Shown: one piece after another, positions 1 through 5,488 of the stretch
How the letters are laid out: each line of letters starts with the position of its first letter
How positions within the stretch are numbered: the stretch's first letter is position 1
Assembly (NCBI GenBank): GCA_024225895.1
Contig: JAAEMC010000854.1
Coordinates: 1-5,488, forward strand
Length of the DNA stretch: 5,488 bases
Source of the DNA: Desulfobacteraceae bacterium
Lineage (GTDB): Bacteria > Desulfobacterota > Desulfobacteria > Desulfobacterales > Desulfobacteraceae
Direction of reading: 5' to 3'
The notes under the pieces: generated by a model
Seen by the model: the letters and a program-made list of their open reading frames with translations, nothing else
Databases searched by the model: none
What the model was told of the DNA's origin: nothing
Position numbers and translations under genes: made by a program

Positions 1-2
1 AG

Positions 3-176
3 GCGCGTGAAATTTTCAACCTGTCCAAGGACGATATAAAGTGCATGAACAAAAAAACATTAACAAAGCTTTTCAGGCAACTTGCAAGACAGCACCATCC
101 GGACAAAGGCGGTGATCATGATAATTTTGTTGAACTGAACAATGCTTTTGAACGCTTAAGGGAAAAATTAAAATAA
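3..176 (+). CDS. J-domain protein, C-terminal part (5' end outside window)
   Basis: The open frame enters from the left edge and stops with TAA at 174-176, leaving 57 visible codons. The visible part is most of a J domain. A helix II-like basic stretch (KLFRQLARQ, codons 22-30) runs into HHPDKGG (codons 31-37), where HPD at 96-104 is the tripeptide that stimulates DnaK/Hsp70 ATPase activity. A helix III-like stretch (NFVELNNAFERLREKL) follows and the protein ends right after it. The J domain is therefore at the extreme C terminus, unlike DnaJ or CbpA, where it is N-terminal. This fits the loose class III J proteins, which recruit DnaK to a particular client or place. The N-terminal part, which would give the specific role, is not in the window, so no gene name is given. 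It runs convergently towards the transporter gene. Confidence 0.82.
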   Translation, partial: AREIFNLSKDDIKCMNKKTLTKLFRQLARQHHPDKGGDHDNFVELNNAFERLREKLK

Positions 177-367
177 GTCTTTAATGCGGCATTTGAGGCC
201 TCTTTTTAAATAAACCCCAACACTGCAAAAAAATGATCATGATCGATTATAGTGATTCCCAAAAAATATGTTTTCGAAAAACAATTTAATTTAATGGAAT
301 CACTTAAAAGCAAATCGATTTTGTATCAACCGATTTTAATCCTCAAAGGGTAGAAATGGTTATAAGC
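177..367. other. Non-coding gap between convergent genes
   Basis: No plausible gene lies in these 191 bases. The stretch is AT-rich and dense in small palindromes: GATCATGATC (235-244), a nested inverted repeat (251-304), AAATCGATTT (312-321) and ATAAGCTTAT over the transporter stop (362-371). A T5 run at 202-206 follows GAGGCCTC, and on the minus strand a T7 run (226-232) follows GATCATGATC. These could help stop the two convergent transcripts, but neither has a proper stem and loop, so no classical terminator is called. Confidence 0.6.
251..304. repeat. Nested inverted repeat, AGTGATTCC ... GGAATCACT
   Basis: AGTGATTCC at 251-259 is perfectly repeated in inverse at 296-304. Similarity continues outward, with 11 of 13 positions matching if the flanking TTAT and TTAA are included. 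The 36-base spacer contains a second hairpin at 269-283, with arms TGTTTT and AAAACA and a CGA loop. Its centre is within two bases of the centre of the large repeat, so the two structures are almost concentric. A long hairpin in the transcript from either side is possible. A repeat of this kind between convergent genes may act in termination or 3'-end protection, or may be a protein-binding site. The function is not known. Confidence 0.6.
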
Positions 368-1324
368 TTATCTGGACTTCATTCTGCGATTTGCTACAGC
401 ATGTCGGGGTAAAGATAAAAAACCCTTGAACATATCCCTGTCTAAAAACGTCATGAAAATAGCAAACAGAATCAAGATGCCGCCAACCACATGATACAGG
501 CTTAAACTCTCCTTTAAAAAAAGACAGGATAAAGCAACTGCACTCATCGGCATGCAGGCGGTAAACACCCCTGCCGTATTGCCCGACACCTTTTCCACAC
601 CCTTGAACCAGAGATAATAAGACAATACAGTAAATATGGCCCCCAAATATAGCATGGCCAGCCAGGCTTTATTACTCACGCCGGCAAAGTCAAAAAAGAG
701 CCCCTGGTAAATGGAAAAGGGTAAAAACATGGCAAATCCCAAAAAGCTTAAGATGGCGGTCAGTTCAATATTTGAGATTTCCGAAGGGATGCGTTTTCTC
801 ATCATCAGGAAAAAGGCTTCTCCAAAAACTGCCCCGAGAACGATCAAATTACCGGTCAGATGCGACCGATTTATATGTAAGCCCTGGGGTGTAAAAAGGC
901 CATTCATGCTGATGATACCGAGAATTACAAGGATAACGGCTGCAATCTGTCTTTTCCCCGGCTTTTCCCCCAGCATCAAAAAGGATGCCACAGAGATCAC
1001 TGCCGGCGAGGTACTGGTAATCAAGCCGGCTTCAATACCGGATGTATATCTTAAGCCCAAAAGCAGTAAAAAGGTAAATATAAACTGACCACAAAAGGCC
1101 ATGAGCAAAAGCCTTAAAAATAGCTTTACATCAATCTTGGCCACAATCACTCTTGCCCGGGCCAGCACCGGCAGCATCACTATACAGGCAATACCAAACC
1201 GCAGACCCGATGCCAAAAAAACAGGAAAGGCAAAGGTGACAATTTTTCCTACAACCACTGAACTGCCAACGATTACCATGGCAAGGGCCAAATTCATATA
1301 CGAAAAAAGTTGTGTCTTCATCAT
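368..1324 (-). CDS. EamA/DMT-family membrane transporter
   Basis: The 318-residue protein has the size and layout of the drug/metabolite transporter superfamily. It has two EamA repeats, about residues 9-141 and 158-294, and ten likely membrane helices. The first repeat ends with the typical GLITSTSPAVIS...LGEKPGKRQ pattern, and the second with GVFTACMPMSAVALS...LKESLSLYHVVGG. The C-terminal tail is short and basic, probably cytoplasmic. EamA proteins usually export or import amino acids, nucleosides or other small metabolites, and the substrate cannot be read from sequence. Lying 88 bases downstream of ornithine aminotransferase on the same strand, it may share that transcript, and an amino acid is the natural guess. 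Two adjacent ATG codons (1324 and 1321) could start it. GGAG at 1330-1333 lies 5 and 8 bases before them, so the second ATG fits slightly better. Confidence 0.92.
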   Translation of the reverse strand: MMKTQLFSYMNLALAMVIVGSSVVVGKIVTFAFPVFLASGLRFGIACIVMLPVLARARVIVAKIDVKLFLRLLLMAFCGQFIFTFLLLLGLRYTSGIEAGLITSTSPAVISVASFLMLGEKPGKRQIAAVILVILGIISMNGLFTPQGLHINRSHLTGNLIVLGAVFGEAFFLMMRKRIPSEISNIELTAILSFLGFAMFLPFSIYQGLFFDFAGVSNKAWLAMLYLGAIFTVLSYYLWFKGVEKVSGNTAGVFTACMPMSAVALSCLFLKESLSLYHVVGGILILFAIFMTFLDRDMFKGFLSLPRHAVANRRMKSR

Positions 1325-1360
1325 TGCTGCTCCATTTAATTAATATTAAGATTCAGCAAT
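1323..1360 (-). repeat. Inverted repeat that could fold over the DMT start
   Basis: On the minus strand ATTGCTG (1360-1354) pairs perfectly with CAGCAAT (1329-1323). The 24-base loop holds the GGAG ribosome-binding site, and the second arm ends in the AT of the first start codon. Such a hairpin can form only in a transcript that comes from upstream, as from rocD, because the possible local promoter starts inside it. A seven-base stem is weak evidence. Confidence 0.35.
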
Positions 1361-1372
1361 ATGATGACACAA
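1343..1372 (-). promoter_or_regulatory. Possible promoter of the DMT transporter gene
   Basis: On the minus strand TTGTGT (1367-1372) is followed after 18 bases by TAATAT (1343-1348), a fair sigma70-type match. Transcription would begin near 1336, giving a leader of only about 12 bases that just includes the GGAG ribosome site. The region is AT-rich, so a chance match is quite possible, and the gene may instead be read from the rocD promoter. Confidence 0.35.
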
Positions 1373-1395
1373 CTTTTAAGGGTTTTTCTTGGACG

Positions 1396-1409
1396 ATATT
1401 GCCCAATAT
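1396..1409. repeat. AT-rich inverted repeat just after rocD
   Basis: ATATT (1396-1400) and AATAT (1405-1409) flank GCCC, giving a near-perfect palindrome ATATTGCCCAATAT that begins four bases past the rocD stop. On the minus strand it is not followed by a T run directly, so it is not a standard terminator. It may be an operator or a weak transcript-end hairpin. Confidence 0.35.
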
Positions 1410-1412
1410 ATT

Positions 1413-2618
1413 TTAAAGATCAGATAATGCCAGTTTAATTCTTTCCACAGCAAAATCGACTTCTTCTTTTTTAATTACCAGAGGTGGTGCAAACCGGATA
1501 GTATTCACATGGGTTTCCTTGCACAACAATCCCATATGCATCAGTTTTTCGCATATGGCCCTGGCACCGCCAGGGGTTCCGGATTTTAGTTCAACAGCAA
1601 TCATCAGACCTCTTCCCCGGATCTCCTTGACTGCCGGGCAGTCGATTTGCTTAAGTTTCTCAATAAAATAATCGCCCATGGTCTTTGCATTTTCAACCAT
1701 GTTTTCTTGAACCAAAACTTTAAGCGCCTGCCTTGCCACAGCACAGGCCAAAGGATTCCCCCCAAAAGTACTGCCATGCTGACCAGGTTTGAGAACACCT
1801 AAGACCGCCTCATTGGACAAAACGGCAGAGACTGGATAAAAACCGCCGGAAAGAGCTTTTCCGATCAGAGTTAAGTCCGCCTGAACCCCTTCGTGCTCCT
1901 CAGCCAGAAGTTTGCCTGTCCTTCCCAATCCTGTCTGTATTTCATCCAGGATAAAAAGGATATTGTGCTGTGTGCAAACCTGTCTTACTTTTTTTAAATA
2001 TCCCTGGGGAGGGATAATGACGCCAGCCTCGCCTTGGATGGGTTCCACCATAAATGCCACAGTATTGGGAGTTATTGCATTTATAAGAGCATCTGCATCC
2101 CCAAAGGGAATCTGTTTGAACCCGGATATAAAGGGACCAAAATTTTCCCTGGCATTTTCATCGCTGCTAAAACCTATGATGGCCAGGGTTCTGCCATGAA
2201 AATTATTTTCACAGACAATGATTTCTGCCTTATCCTGTTCCACTTTCTTTTTTTCATATCCCCATTTCCGGGCACATTTTATGACGGTCTCAACCGCTTC
2301 AGCGCCGGAATTCATGGGCAGAACTTTGTGGGAATCGGTCAATTTACATAATTCATCATACAAAAGGGCTAATTGATCATTACGGAATGCCCTAGATGTA
2401 AGGGTTAGTTTATCTGCCTGGTCCATCATTGCCTTTTTTATTTTTGGATGGCAATGGCCCTGGTTCACTGCCGAATAAGCAGACAGGCAATCCATATATT
2501 TATTTCCATCCATATCCCATACCCAGATGCCTTCCCCCTTGCAAAGAACGACATCCAAAGGTTTGTAGTTGTGGGCACCCAGTTTGTCTTCCAAATCAAT
2601 CATCTCATTAGTTTTCAT
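1413..2618 (-). CDS. rocD: Ornithine aminotransferase (ornithine--oxo-acid transaminase)
   Basis: This 401-residue PLP enzyme of class III moves the delta-amino group of ornithine to 2-oxoglutarate, giving glutamate-5-semialdehyde and glutamate, and so links arginine/ornithine breakdown to proline and glutamate. The PLP lysine is K254 in [10 protein letters not shown]225 in LDEIQTG binds the pyridine nitrogen and NSGAEA (103-108) binds phosphate. Ornithine-specific residues known from human OAT are present at matching places: Y18 (human Y55), Y48 in [10 protein letters not shown] (human Y85), R143 in HGRT (human R180) and E197 in QGEAG (human E235). These argue for ornithine rather than acetylornithine or GABA transaminase. 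Length is normal for bacterial RocD. The ATG at 2618 is preceded by AAGGAGAG at good spacing. It is divergent from a LysR regulator and followed by a DMT transporter. Confidence 0.94.
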   Translation of the reverse strand: MKTNEMIDLEDKLGAHNYKPLDVVLCKGEGIWVWDMDGNKYMDCLSAYSAVNQGHCHPKIKKAMMDQADKLTLTSRAFRNDQLALLYDELCKLTDSHKVLPMNSGAEAVETVIKCARKWGYEKKKVEQDKAEIIVCENNFHGRTLAIIGFSSDENARENFGPFISGFKQIPFGDADALINAITPNTVAFMVEPIQGEAGVIIPPQGYLKKVRQVCTQHNILFILDEIQTGLGRTGKLLAEEHEGVQADLTLIGKALSGGFYPVSAVLSNEAVLGVLKPGQHGSTFGGNPLACAVARQALKVLVQENMVENAKTMGDYFIEKLKQIDCPAVKEIRGRGLMIAVELKSGTPGGARAICEKLMHMGLLCKETHVNTIRFAPPLVIKKEEVDFAVERIKLALSDL

Positions 2619-2659
2619 ATATGCTCTCCTTAATGCATGAGAAAAATTACTTTAATTAC

Positions 2660-2688
2660 ATAATAGAGTCCAGTATATTAGGGGTCAA
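2660..2688 (-). promoter_or_regulatory. Promoter of rocD (TTGACC-17-TATTAT)
   Basis: On the minus strand TTGACC (2683-2688) and TATTAT (2660-2665) are separated by exactly 17 bases. Each box is one base from the sigma70 consensus. Transcription would start near 2653, leaving a leader of about 35 bases that carries the AAGGAGAG ribosome site. It lies in the 105-base gap shared with the divergent LysR gene, as expected for a target of that regulator. Confidence 0.68.
2661..2681. promoter_or_regulatory. Candidate LysR-type operator in the divergent promoter region
   Basis: TAATA (2661-2665) and TATTA (2676-2680) form an inverted repeat with a 10-base spacer. It covers the rocD -10 box and most of the spacer to the -35 box. 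The right arm runs into ATTAG (CTAAT on the minus strand), the short motif reported for GcvA sites in E. coli. A regulator bound here would block rocD. LysR activators usually bind further upstream, so the site would fit repression or the promoter-proximal half of a longer site. The AT-rich setting makes chance likely. Confidence 0.3.
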
Positions 2689-2723
2689 ACGAATTTTATA
2701 CACATTTAAACTGAGAAAAAATC

Positions 2724-3626
2724 ATGCAAAAGCCATTGAACAGAGCCCGGTTACCCCTTAATGCCTTACGGTCATTTGAAAGTGCAGCCCGTCATTTAAG
2801 CTTTACAAAAGCTGCCAGTGAACTCAATGTAACCCAGGGGGCAGTCAGCCGCCAGGTAAAACTCTTGGAGGAGCAGCTTGATGTCATCCTTTTCCACCGC
2901 CTTCACCGCCAGTTGAAACTTACAGCCCAAGGACAGCTTTTACTGCCTCAACTAACAGACGCCTTTAATATAGTGGCTGACGCCGTTCAAAGGCTTGTCA
3001 GCCAGACCAAGGATTTAAACCTTAAAGTCCATCCCACCTTTGCCATCAGATGGCTTATTCCACGGCTTCATAATTTCCAGGCCCGTTATCCCAAAATCCA
3101 GGTACGGTTTACCACCTCAAACGTAAATGTGGATTTTAAGCAGGAGAATTTTGATTTGGGCATCACATATAGAGGCGAAAAAATTCCGGGAACCGCAAGG
3201 AAAAAAATTCTAACTGAACGGCTGACTCCGGTGTGCGCACCAGTTTTTTTAACTGGAGAAACCCCTTTAAAAAATTATCAGGACTTAAGAAACCATCTTT
3301 TGTTGCACAACAATCCGGACCAGAGGGAATGGCGGTTATGGGCCGGTCAGGCGAAAGTTGACGGTCTCTCCTTTGAACGAGGTCAGATCTTTGAAATTGA
3401 TGATGCCGCATTACAGGCTGCCACCGCAGGGCTGGGTGTGGCTTTGGGCGATCTTTTGCTGGTTCAAGAAGACCTTAAAACAAAACGCCTTGTAGCACCT
3501 TTTGATTACATAGAAGTGAAAACAGGTAATTATTACATATCCTGGCTCGAAAAAAATGAAAGCAAACCCGGGGTAAAAGAATTCCAAGAATGGCTGGTAA
3601 AAGAGATTGATCCTGATATTTCCTAA
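2724..3626 (+). CDS. LysR-family regulator, GcvA-like
   Basis: The 300-residue protein has the standard LysR length and order. The N-terminal winged helix-turn-helix has the GcvA-type opening LPLNALRSFESAARHLSFTKA (10-30) and a recognition region NVTQGAVSRQVKLLEEQL (35-52). A linker helix follows to about residue 95, then a periplasmic-binding-like effector domain, about 95-297, with the familial FAIRWLIPRLHNFQARYP (106-123). GcvA-type members often govern amino-acid metabolism genes and bind a small ligand in the C-terminal domain. The gene is divergent from rocD with 105 bases between starts, the classical layout for a LysR protein controlling its neighbour and itself. rocD is therefore the likely target and ornithine or a relative a possible ligand, which is inference. 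The start at 2724 has only a weak ribosome site (GAGA), giving low expression. Confidence 0.93.
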   Translation: MQKPLNRARLPLNALRSFESAARHLSFTKAASELNVTQGAVSRQVKLLEEQLDVILFHRLHRQLKLTAQGQLLLPQLTDAFNIVADAVQRLVSQTKDLNLKVHPTFAIRWLIPRLHNFQARYPKIQVRFTTSNVNVDFKQENFDLGITYRGEKIPGTARKKILTERLTPVCAPVFLTGETPLKNYQDLRNHLLLHNNPDQREWRLWAGQAKVDGLSFERGQIFEIDDAALQAATAGLGVALGDLLLVQEDLKTKRLVAPFDYIEVKTGNYYISWLEKNESKPGVKEFQEWLVKEIDPDIS

Positions 3627-3652
3627 AAAAATTCAGATCATCTGCAGGACAT
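3627..3652 (-). terminator. Weak terminator at the end of the AraC-family gene
   Basis: On the minus strand CAGA-TGA-TCTG (3644-3634) is followed by AA and seven T residues (3631-3625). The stem is only four base pairs and includes the stop codon TGA in its loop. The T run crosses into the end of the convergent LysR gene. The form is right for a factor-independent terminator but the stem is short. Confidence 0.3.
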
Positions 3653-4465
3653 ATATATCCCGGGCGTGATGCCATAAATCTTTTTAAAAATGCGGTTGAG
3701 ATGGCTTTGATCAAAAAAACCTGTATCACAGGCTACATCCACAATAGGCATACCTTGATTCAGCTTTTTTTTCGCATTTAACGCCCGGATCAAATTCAGG
3801 TACTCATGGGGTGTCAGACCGGTCTCCTTGGCAAAAATTCTTAAAAAATAATACCGGCTTACGTTGGCCACCGAACTTAACTCCTCTAAAGATATCCGTG
3901 TGTGGTAATGTTCATGGATATATGTCCTGGCTTTTTTCACAGCTTTTTTTTCAGAGCCCATCGGCATGGGACAAGGCTTTTCAGGACAATGGCGTAATAC
4001 AAATTCAACAATTACGTCGTGGAACCGGGATTCTTTTTCCAACAGGCTGATATCGGATCTTTCAAAATCCCTGTGAAGAGCCATAATCTTTTGGGCAATT
4101 CTTTTATCATTTATAATCCCTTTTTGGAAAAAGGGCATTACGGTTTTTTTATCTGCCACCTCATCACATATTTCTTGGATCTGGCCATGCGCAAGGTAAA
4201 ACATGCGATACTGCCAGCCTTTTTCAGACACACAAAATCCGTTATGAACCTCACCCGGGTCCACCAGGTTAATATCACCCTCATTGGCCACCAATTGCTG
4301 TCCCCGGTAATCAAAACCCAACTGCCCTTTCTCTATCACCCCAATGGCATGTCCTTCATGGAAATGAGGTTTGAACTGCGTTTTCGTATATGCGGCATGG
4401 AGCAATTCCAGATTCCCTATATCCGGATATTTTTTAAATCTTATGGTTTTATTTTTTGTTGTCAT
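3638..4465 (-). CDS. AraC-family regulator with N-terminal cupin sensor
   Basis: The 275-residue protein has an AraC-type ligand-binding cupin at about residues 20-100, with FKPHFHEGHAIGVIEKGQL (31-49) and the later DPGEVHNG (69-76), followed by a linker of about 70 residues. A C-terminal double helix-turn-helix DNA-binding domain lies at about 175-272. Its first helix-turn-helix is around ISLEELSSVANVSRYYFLRIF (191-211). The second is around PIVDVACDTGFFDQSHLNRIF (240-260), followed by the family signature KKIYGITPGIY. The H-H-E and later H of the cupin are kept. Members with this cupin often sit beside amino-acid exporters (LysE or DMT type) and respond to amino acids. Here a DMT gene is two genes away, so control of it is possible but not shown. 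It converges on the LysR gene with 11 bases between. The ATG at 4465 has a moderate TAGG ribosome site. Confidence 0.93.
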   Translation of the reverse strand: MTTKNKTIRFKKYPDIGNLELLHAAYTKTQFKPHFHEGHAIGVIEKGQLGFDYRGQQLVANEGDINLVDPGEVHNGFCVSEKGWQYRMFYLAHGQIQEICDEVADKKTVMPFFQKGIINDKRIAQKIMALHRDFERSDISLLEKESRFHDVIVEFVLRHCPEKPCPMPMGSEKKAVKKARTYIHEHYHTRISLEELSSVANVSRYYFLRIFAKETGLTPHEYLNLIRALNAKKKLNQGMPIVDVACDTGFFDQSHLNRIFKKIYGITPGIYMSCR

Positions 4466-4489
4466 GGCTGCCTACCATACTGGACTTTA

Positions 4490-4529
4490 TAAATAAAATC
4501 GATTTTTCCATACGACAAAATCATTGTAT
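4490..4529 (-). promoter_or_regulatory. Possible promoter and operator of the AraC-family gene
   Basis: On the minus strand TTGTCG (4513-4518) is a fair -35 box, with a poor TATTTA (4490-4495) 17 bases on. The -35 box lies inside an imperfect inverted repeat, ATAC...GTAT (4510-4529), and the spacer holds a perfect 12-bp palindrome AAAATCGATTTT (4495-4506). AraC-family genes often control themselves, so one of these may be an operator. The weak -10 box would suit an activated promoter. Confidence 0.3.
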
Positions 4530-4605
4530 TGGATAAAATTGCCTTTTTTTAAATTCTTGTCAATAAGCTCTGACAACCATGACATGGAGTAGTATATGCC
4601 TTTTT

Positions 4606-4772
4606 AGACTTGGCCGGCAAAGGAAAGGCGGCAGGAGCCAACAAAGTAAAAAGGCTACGATGAGGAAAACCATTTTTTCTCTTTTGGATACCACGCAGGG
4701 TTCTTCCATCCGGATCAGCCGTTCTTTCCTATTGGTTAAAAGTTTCATGATAGGAGGCTGAATAACCGGATA
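4606..4772 (-). pseudogene. Frameshifted relic of an OadB-type decarboxylase beta-subunit gene
   Basis: Read leftward from 4772, this stretch gives PVIQPPIM, then R.ERLIRMEEP, VVSKREKM and IVAFLLC. This matches the neighbouring intact beta subunit (IPIIQPPIM, RDERIIRMAEP, QVSKKELM, VVGLFLC) at about 26 of 45 residues by hand count. Near 4638 the match breaks and resumes in another frame as LAPAAFPLPA against MAPASIPLLG, implying a net loss of about seven bases. A stop (TAA, 4773-4775) lies directly upstream in frame and nothing similar follows below 4606. Only about 55 codons of an internal segment survive, without the N terminus or the ion-binding C-terminal half. The divergence from the intact gene suggests an old duplicate or the remnant of a different paralogue. 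A short expressed peptide (ATG at 4748, up to 62 residues) cannot be excluded but has no functional part. Confidence 0.8.
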
Positions 4773-4776
4773 TTAT

Positions 4777-4805
4777 TATAGGTAGTATTAAATAATTTAC
4801 CTATA
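4777..4805. repeat. AT-rich stem-loop downstream of oadB
   Basis: TATAGGTA (4777-4784) is perfectly repeated in inverse as TACCTATA (4798-4805), with a 13-base loop. It begins about 27 bases past the oadB stop. On the minus strand it is followed by ATAATAAT rather than a T run, so it may be a weak or factor-dependent transcript end or an mRNA-stabilising hairpin. It sits at the border between the intact gene and the relic. Confidence 0.5.
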
Positions 4806-4831
4806 TTCTCATGAAATATTCGGGCTGATCT

Positions 4832-5488
4832 TTACATCATAAAGCTCCATAGGATACCGGCACAAACAGCAGATCCGATGACACCTGAAGAATTACAGGC
4901 CATGGCATGCATCAGTAAAAAATTAGTTGGATCTTCCTTAAGACCCACCAGATGAACTTCACGTGCTGAACCTGGAACTGCTGAAACACCTGCTGCCCCA
5001 AGCAGCGGATTGATCTTTTCTTTCATAAAGAGGTTCATGATCTTAGCAAAAATAACGCCTGATGCTGTGGCAATGCTGAATGCAACAGCCCCCAGCAAAA
5101 AGATACCGACTGACTTGGGGGTGAGAAAGACATCAGCCTGTGTTGAAGCACCAACCGTTAAGCCCAGAAAGATTGTCGCTGTATCGACGACCGCTGTGCG
5201 GGCAGTGTTGGCCAGGCGATCAACCACACCGGACTCTTTCATGATATTACCAAAGAAAAAGGGGCCCAGCAGCGGTATGGAAGCCGGAGCCATAAAGCAG
5301 CAGAGGAACAGGCCTACCACTGGAAAAATCATTAGCTCTTTTTTGGATACCTGGCGAGGTTCGGCCATACGGATAATCCGCTCATCCCGGGTAGTCAATG
5401 CCCGCATGATCGGTGGCTGAATGATGGGGATCAGTGCCATATATGAGTAGGCTGCTATGGCTATTGGACCGATCAGGTGGGGCGCCAG
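4832..5488 (-). CDS. oadB: Sodium-translocating decarboxylase beta subunit, C-terminal part (5' end outside window)
   Basis: The frame is open to the window edge and gives the last 218 residues. The ATG at 5440 is internal, since in-frame LAPHLIGPIAIAAYSY precedes it and is itself typical of the family. The protein is the integral membrane subunit that couples decarboxylation of carboxybiotin to export of two Na+ ions. Functional residues known from Klebsiella OadB appear at exactly matching spacing: Y16 (Y229), N160 (N373), G164 (G377), S169 (S382) and R176 (R389), the last four in the NPLLGAAGVSAVPGSAR segment. The C terminus, PTNFLLMHAMACNSSGVIGSAV, is normal. The alpha and biotin-carrier subunits would lie to the right. 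Oxaloacetate, glutaconyl-CoA and methylmalonyl-CoA decarboxylases share this subunit, so the symbol marks the family only, not the substrate. It is the last gene of its operon in this direction. Confidence 0.92.
   Translation of the reverse strand: MAPHLIGPIAIAAYSYMALIPIIQPPIMRALTTRDERIIRMAEPRQVSKKELMIFPVVGLFLCCFMAPASIPLLGPFFFGNIMKESGVVDRLANTARTAVVDTATIFLGLTVGASTQADVFLTPKSVGIFLLGAVAFSIATASGVIFAKIMNLFMKEKINPLLGAAGVSAVPGSAREVHLVGLKEDPTNFLLMHAMACNSSGVIGSAVCAGILWSFMM

Larger units (their letters stand above)
4466..4831. other. Gap without intact gene between the AraC-family gene and oadB
   Basis: These 366 bases hold three things: the upstream region of the AraC-family gene (about 4466-4560), a relic of a decarboxylase beta-subunit gene (4606-4772), and an AT-rich stem-loop next to the oadB stop (4777-4805). 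Short open frames on either strand are explained by the relic and its complement. About 45 bases (4561-4605) remain unexplained. Confidence 0.6.

Noticed and set aside
183..206. Possible terminator after the J-domain gene (AATGCGGCATT, GAGGCCTC, then T5)
   Set aside because: The first palindrome leaves only a 4-bp stem and is separated from the T run, and the second has no loop; no stable hairpin meets the T tract.
113..243. Direct repeat TGATCATGAT at 113-122 and 234-243
   Set aside because: One copy is within the J-domain codons and the unit is a short AT-rich near-palindrome; probably chance.
711..1088. 125-codon open frame on the plus strand
   Set aside because: Antisense to the DMT transporter; rich in K, P and I as expected from reversed hydrophobic codons, with no recognisable domain.
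1413..2618. Reading as acetylornithine or 4-aminobutyrate aminotransferase
   Set aside because: The GAHNY and [10 protein letters not shown] tyrosines specific to ornithine aminotransferase are both present, and the whole N-terminal region follows the OAT pattern.
4019..4492. 157-codon open frame on the plus strand
   Set aside because: It lies antisense to the AraC-family gene, whose protein is clearly real across its full length; composition of the frame (many F, H, I) looks like a translated complement.
5010..5420. 136-codon open frame on the plus strand
   Set aside because: It is the complement of the conserved decarboxylase beta-subunit gene, has no family resemblance and no good ribosome site; a shadow frame.
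1..5488. Mobile element, CRISPR array, tRNA or rRNA
   Set aside because: No transposase or integrase, no regularly spaced repeats, and no cloverleaf or rRNA-like conserved stretch was seen on either strand.

Overview
The window reads as bacterial chromosome of moderate to low GC. It holds five recognisable genes apart from one partial gene at the left edge, plus one gene relic. The gene set suggests a Gram-negative anaerobe, perhaps a Desulfobacter-like member of the Desulfobacterota. That set is a sodium-translocating decarboxylase beta subunit, an ornithine aminotransferase, a GcvA-type LysR regulator and a J-domain protein. The taxonomic guess is an inference from gene content and codon style, not a proven assignment. 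No rRNA, tRNA, CRISPR array, transposase or phage gene was seen.

Left edge (1-367): the last 57 codons of a rightward gene encode a C-terminal J domain with an HPD motif. A 191-base non-coding gap follows, between convergent genes. It holds a 9-bp perfect inverted repeat wrapped around a smaller hairpin.

Centre-left (368-2723, leftward): an ornithine aminotransferase (rocD) is followed 88 bases later by a ten-helix EamA/DMT transporter. rocD has a well-formed sigma70-type promoter, TTGACC-17-TATTAT, in the 105-base region it shares with a divergent gene.

Centre-right (2724-4465): a GcvA-like LysR regulator is divergent from rocD and probably controls it. It runs tail to tail, with 11 bases between, into an AraC-family regulator whose N-terminal domain is of the cupin amino-acid-sensing type. 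A reasonable reading is a small amino-acid module: ornithine is transaminated to glutamate semialdehyde by RocD, the DMT protein moves an amino acid or related metabolite across the membrane, and one or both regulators sense the ligand. Only the divergent promoter layout ties LysR to rocD; the AraC link is weaker.

Right edge (4466-5488): a leftward gene entering from the right encodes the C-terminal 218 residues of an OadB/GcdB/MmdB-type decarboxylase beta subunit, with the known functional residues intact. Just downstream of its stop, in the same orientation, lies a frameshifted relic of about 55 codons that matches an internal segment of the same protein. This is the least expected item in the window. 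I found no convincing new defence or mobile system.
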